Below, piece after piece: positions 63,360-64,000 of a DNA stretch of 64,000 bases. The number at the start of each line of letters is the position of its first letter. Position 1 is the first letter of the stretch. The stretch is from the NCBI RefSeq assembly GCF_040276065.1, contig NZ_JBELOI010000002.1, forward strand, positions 124,001 to 188,000. Direction: 5' to 3'. Both the position numbers and the translations under genes were made by a program. The DNA comes from Castellaniella sp040276065 (GTDB taxonomy: Bacteria; Pseudomonadota; Gammaproteobacteria; Burkholderiales; Burkholderiaceae_B). Under the pieces are notes generated by a model, which made no database searches, was not told the origin of the DNA, and saw only the letters and a program-made list of their open reading frames with translations.

Positions 63360-64000
63360 ATGTCCAATCCGTCCTCCGCCAGGGCCCCGGTCCTGAAGCT
63401 GACGCCCCTCGAGCGGCGTGCCAGCCTGTCGCTGGCGGTGCTGTTTGCCGCCCGCATGCTGGGTTTGTTCCTGCTGACGCCGATTTTTGCGGTGGCCGCG
63501 ACCACCCTGGTGGGTGGCGACAATCCCGCGCGCGTCGGGCTGGCCCTCGGTGCTTACGGCCTGACCCAGGCGGCGATGCAGATTCCGCTGGGGATGGCCT
63601 CCGACCGCTATGGCCGCCGCCCCGTGATCGTGTTCGGCATGCTGCTGTTCGTCCTGGGCGGCGTGGTGTGTGCGCTGGCCTCTTCGGTCGATTGGGTCAC
63701 GGTGGGTCGCGTCATCCAGGGGCTGGGCGCTGTCTCCGCGGCGATCACGGCCTGGATCGCGGACGCCACGCGGCCCGAGGTGCGTACGCGCGCCATGGCC
63801 CTGGTCGGCGGCTCAATCGGGATTTCCTTTGCCCTCTCGCTGGTGCTCTCGCCCGTGCTGGTGGGCGAATTCGGGCTCTCGGGCCTGTTCTGGGCGATCA
63901 GCCTGTTGGGCTTCCTCTGCCTGCTGATCGCCATGTTCTTCGTGCCCCCGGTGCCGCGCTCCGAGGCCGACATCGTGCAGGCCACCGCGCGCGACGTCCT
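63360..64000 (+). CDS. MFS transporter, 5' part (runs off window)
   Basis: This is the first 213 residues of a major facilitator superfamily protein; the frame is open to the window edge. Six or so helices are visible. The MFS signature between helices 2 and 3 is ASDRYGRRPVIV. A start ATG at 63360 follows CAGTCCACC without a strong ribosome site. It is divergent from uvrA; in related betaproteobacteria an MFS gene sits here with ssb after it. A multidrug or sugar-efflux exporter is likely, but the substrate is unknown. Confidence 0.88.
   Translation, partial: MSNPSSARAPVLKLTPLERRASLSLAVLFAARMLGLFLLTPIFAVAATTLVGGDNPARVGLALGAYGLTQAAMQIPLGMASDRYGRRPVIVFGMLLFVLGGVVCALASSVDWVTVGRVIQGLGAVSAAITAWIADATRPEVRTRAMALVGGSIGISFALSLVLSPVLVGEFGLSGLFWAISLLGFLCLLIAMFFVPPVPRSEADIVQATARDV

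Overview
The window is chromosomal DNA of a high-GC betaproteobacterium, most likely of the Burkholderiales/Alcaligenaceae (Bordetella/Castellaniella-like). The evidence is the petA-petB-petC-sspA-sspB order, ResB/CcsA (system II) cytochrome c maturation beside a cytochrome c4, the ponA-lptM-lysA and aroK-aroB-dgt blocks, uvrA divergent from an MFS gene, and the proteobacterial TRAP-rich catabolic genes. I see no insertion sequence, prophage, integrase or CRISPR array.

Region by region. (1) 1-8760: housekeeping genes rhlE, a RhtB-type exporter and prfC on the minus strand; a lemA/TPM-domain pair on plus; an uncharacterised membrane-protein/GTPase pair (DUF2868/DUF3482); and a small GlsB/YeaQ membrane protein. 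(2) 8965-31186: an accessory catabolic block. A GntR regulator precedes a six-gene operon (TRAP DctPQM, a dimeric alpha/beta-barrel protein, an NAD-dependent epimerase and an SDR). A second, divergent GntR gene faces a nine-gene operon (DctPQM, HyuA, HyuB, FAD oxidoreductase, Ldh-type dehydrogenase, iron alcohol dehydrogenase, aldehyde dehydrogenase). On the opposite strand is a third, TAXI-type TRAP system with a DUF1850 protein. (3) 31257-37279: thpR, a CLC chloride channel, and a minus-strand trio of PhoX phosphatase (frameshifted near its 3' end), carotenoid oxygenase and DUF2141 protein. (4) 37407-50410: tRNA-Thr(TGT), sspB/sspA, the cytochrome bc1 operon petABC, mscL, a Nif3-like protein, a DegS/DegQ-like protease, hemB/engB, cytochrome c4 and resB/ccsA. 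(5) 50428-64000: a membrane GGDEF-EAL protein, lysA, lptM, ponA, aroK-aroB-dgt, uvrA and the 5' part of an MFS transporter cut by the window edge.

The most interesting part is 15906-27701. A secondary transporter for an organic anion is followed by an ATP-dependent hydantoinase/oxoprolinase-type enzyme and four oxidoreductases. This looks like a complete uptake-to-central-metabolism pathway. A sigma70-type promoter (TTGACA-N17-TATAGT) lies upstream with an 8-bp-arm palindrome at the expected transcription start, probably the operator of the divergent GntR regulator. The substrate cannot be read from sequence alone.
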